Virus record (IMG/VR): IMGVR_UViG_3300042293_000824
Location: 1-27,523 of that record
Reading direction: 5' to 3' (one strand)
Length of the DNA stretch: 27,523 bases
Source of the DNA: a virus
The translations under genes were made by a program, and so were the position numbers. Below, piece by piece: positions 27,091 to 27,523 of the stretch; within the stretch, counting starts at the first letter, position 1, and every line of letters starts with the position of its first letter. Under the pieces are notes generated by a model that saw only the letters and a program-made list of their open reading frames with translations, ran no database searches and was not told where the DNA came from.

Positions 27091-27523
27091 TTAGTTACTG
27101 ATGGCCATGCTGTGAAAATAACCTGCGGCAACACTTGACCAATTAGTTAAAGCCCCAATTTGCACCGGACTAGATCTATCTGTAGTATTTCCTAAACCCA
27201 ATTGACCCGTATTATTAAAACCCCATGACCACATGGTACCGTCTGTTTTGATGGATAGGTTGTGATATTCACCGGCATCAACACTTGACCAAGTGGTTAA
27301 CGCGCCAATTTGTGTTGGACTAGATCTATTTGCGGTATCGCCTAAACCCAATCGCCCCGCATAATTTCTACCCCATACCCACATGGTACCATCTGTTTTA
27401 ATGGCCAAGTTATGATATTGACCAGCAGCAATATTTAACCAATTAGTTAAAGATCCAACTTGTTTTGGACTAGAATAGTATGTCGTATTACCTAGGCCTA
27501 ATTGCCCTTTACCCCCAATACCC
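27091..27523 (-). CDS. RCC1-repeat propeller, candidate tail adhesin (5), 5' end outside window
   Basis: The C-terminal three blades of a fifth propeller; the frame is open to the window edge, so the N-terminus is not seen. A TTG at 27408 within the frame is internal, not a start. The blades follow the same consensus: GKGQLGLGNTTYYSSPKQVG (Y-K type), then NRSSPTQIGALTTW and DRSSPVQIGALTNW, ending FHSMAISN. If it matches its neighbours, about 200 residues and a plug peptide lie beyond 27523. Twenty-seven nt separate its stop from the next ATG. Confidence 0.83.
   Translation of the reverse strand, partial: GIGGKGQLGLGNTTYYSSPKQVGSLTNWLNIAAGQYHNLAIKTDGTMWVWGRNYAGRLGLGDTANRSSPTQIGALTTWSSVDAGEYHNLSIKTDGTMWSWGFNNTGQLGLGNTTDRSSPVQIGALTNWSSVAAGYFHSMAISN

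Larger units (their letters stand above)
23613..27523. repeat. Array of about 24 tandem RCC1-coding repeats
   Basis: Four consecutive genes contribute 7 + 7 + 7 + 3 visible repeats of about 150 bp. Blocks such as the codons for SSPVQ(V/I)GALT and AIKTDGT are near-identical throughout, while the loop codons vary. Substrate for recombination between blades and between genes. Confidence 0.8.

Noticed and set aside
27091-27408. A short independent RCC1 gene starting at 27408
   Set aside because: The apparent start is a TTG inside a blade, and the frame continues open to the window edge, so this is the 3' part of a longer gene.
23613-27523. Diversity-generating retroelement acting on the propeller loops
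   Set aside because: No reverse transcriptase or template repeat is seen, and the differences between blades are not confined to adenine positions.

Overview
The window is a densely packed stretch of a large tailed-phage genome. The gene set resembles T4-like myoviruses of aquatic bacteria. It has class Ia ribonucleotide reductase (nrdA, nrdB) with its own thioredoxin, thyX, a dCMP deaminase, a gp61-like primase, a spanin pair and a tail-fibre region. At two places an exact T4-type late-promoter octamer (TATAAATA) sits just upstream of a gene. The base composition is AT-rich. Genes abut or overlap by 1, 4 or 8 nt almost everywhere, and nearly all read leftward (minus strand). The host cannot be named from this sequence; a freshwater or marine Gram-negative host is an inference from the spanins and the family resemblances.

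Layout. (1) 1-5581, minus strand: small, mostly unrecognised accessory or early genes in several short transcription units, each starting at a near-perfect sigma70 promoter (TTGACA, 17 bp, TATAAT). One unit is a single GIY-YIG nuclease gene; the last begins with an AAA+ ATPase. The units include micro-genes of 23-39 codons. (2) 5582-5841: control region with two leftward promoters, one rightward promoter and three copies of ATTTGCACA exactly 43 bp apart. (3) 5842-6921, plus strand: six small genes, the only rightward genes. (4) 6907-9682, minus: a small membrane protein, a seven-bladed RCC1-type propeller adhesin, a glycine-rich adhesin and a SegE-like nuclease, headed by a T4-type late promoter. 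(5) 9708-17763, minus: zinc-finger proteins, a nucleotidyltransferase, dCMP deaminase, nrdB, thioredoxin, nrdA, o-spanin and i-spanin, thyX and primase, transcribed from a promoter that overlaps an intrinsic terminator. (6) 17811-19354, minus: a coiled-coil membrane protein, an EF-hand membrane protein and two conserved phage proteins of unknown role. (7) 19361-27523, minus: the adhesin locus, with a tail-fibre-assembly-like protein, a fibronectin/collar-type fibre with five HxH motifs, a second glycine-rich protein, a small fibre-like protein, a kinase-nucleotidyltransferase fusion, and four tandem RCC1-propeller genes, the last cut by the window edge.

How it fits together. Regions 5 and 6 supply deoxynucleotides, primers and lysis functions. 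Regions 4 and 7 encode a repertoire of at least eight candidate receptor-binding proteins. Seven of them share a short N-terminal peptide plus a proline-rich linker but carry unrelated heads (propeller, glycine-rich, collar). The most striking system here is this interchangeable-head adhesin set. Each complete RCC1 protein has exactly seven blades, the ring appears to be closed by the N-terminal strand, and the blades come in two cassette types with strictly covarying residues.
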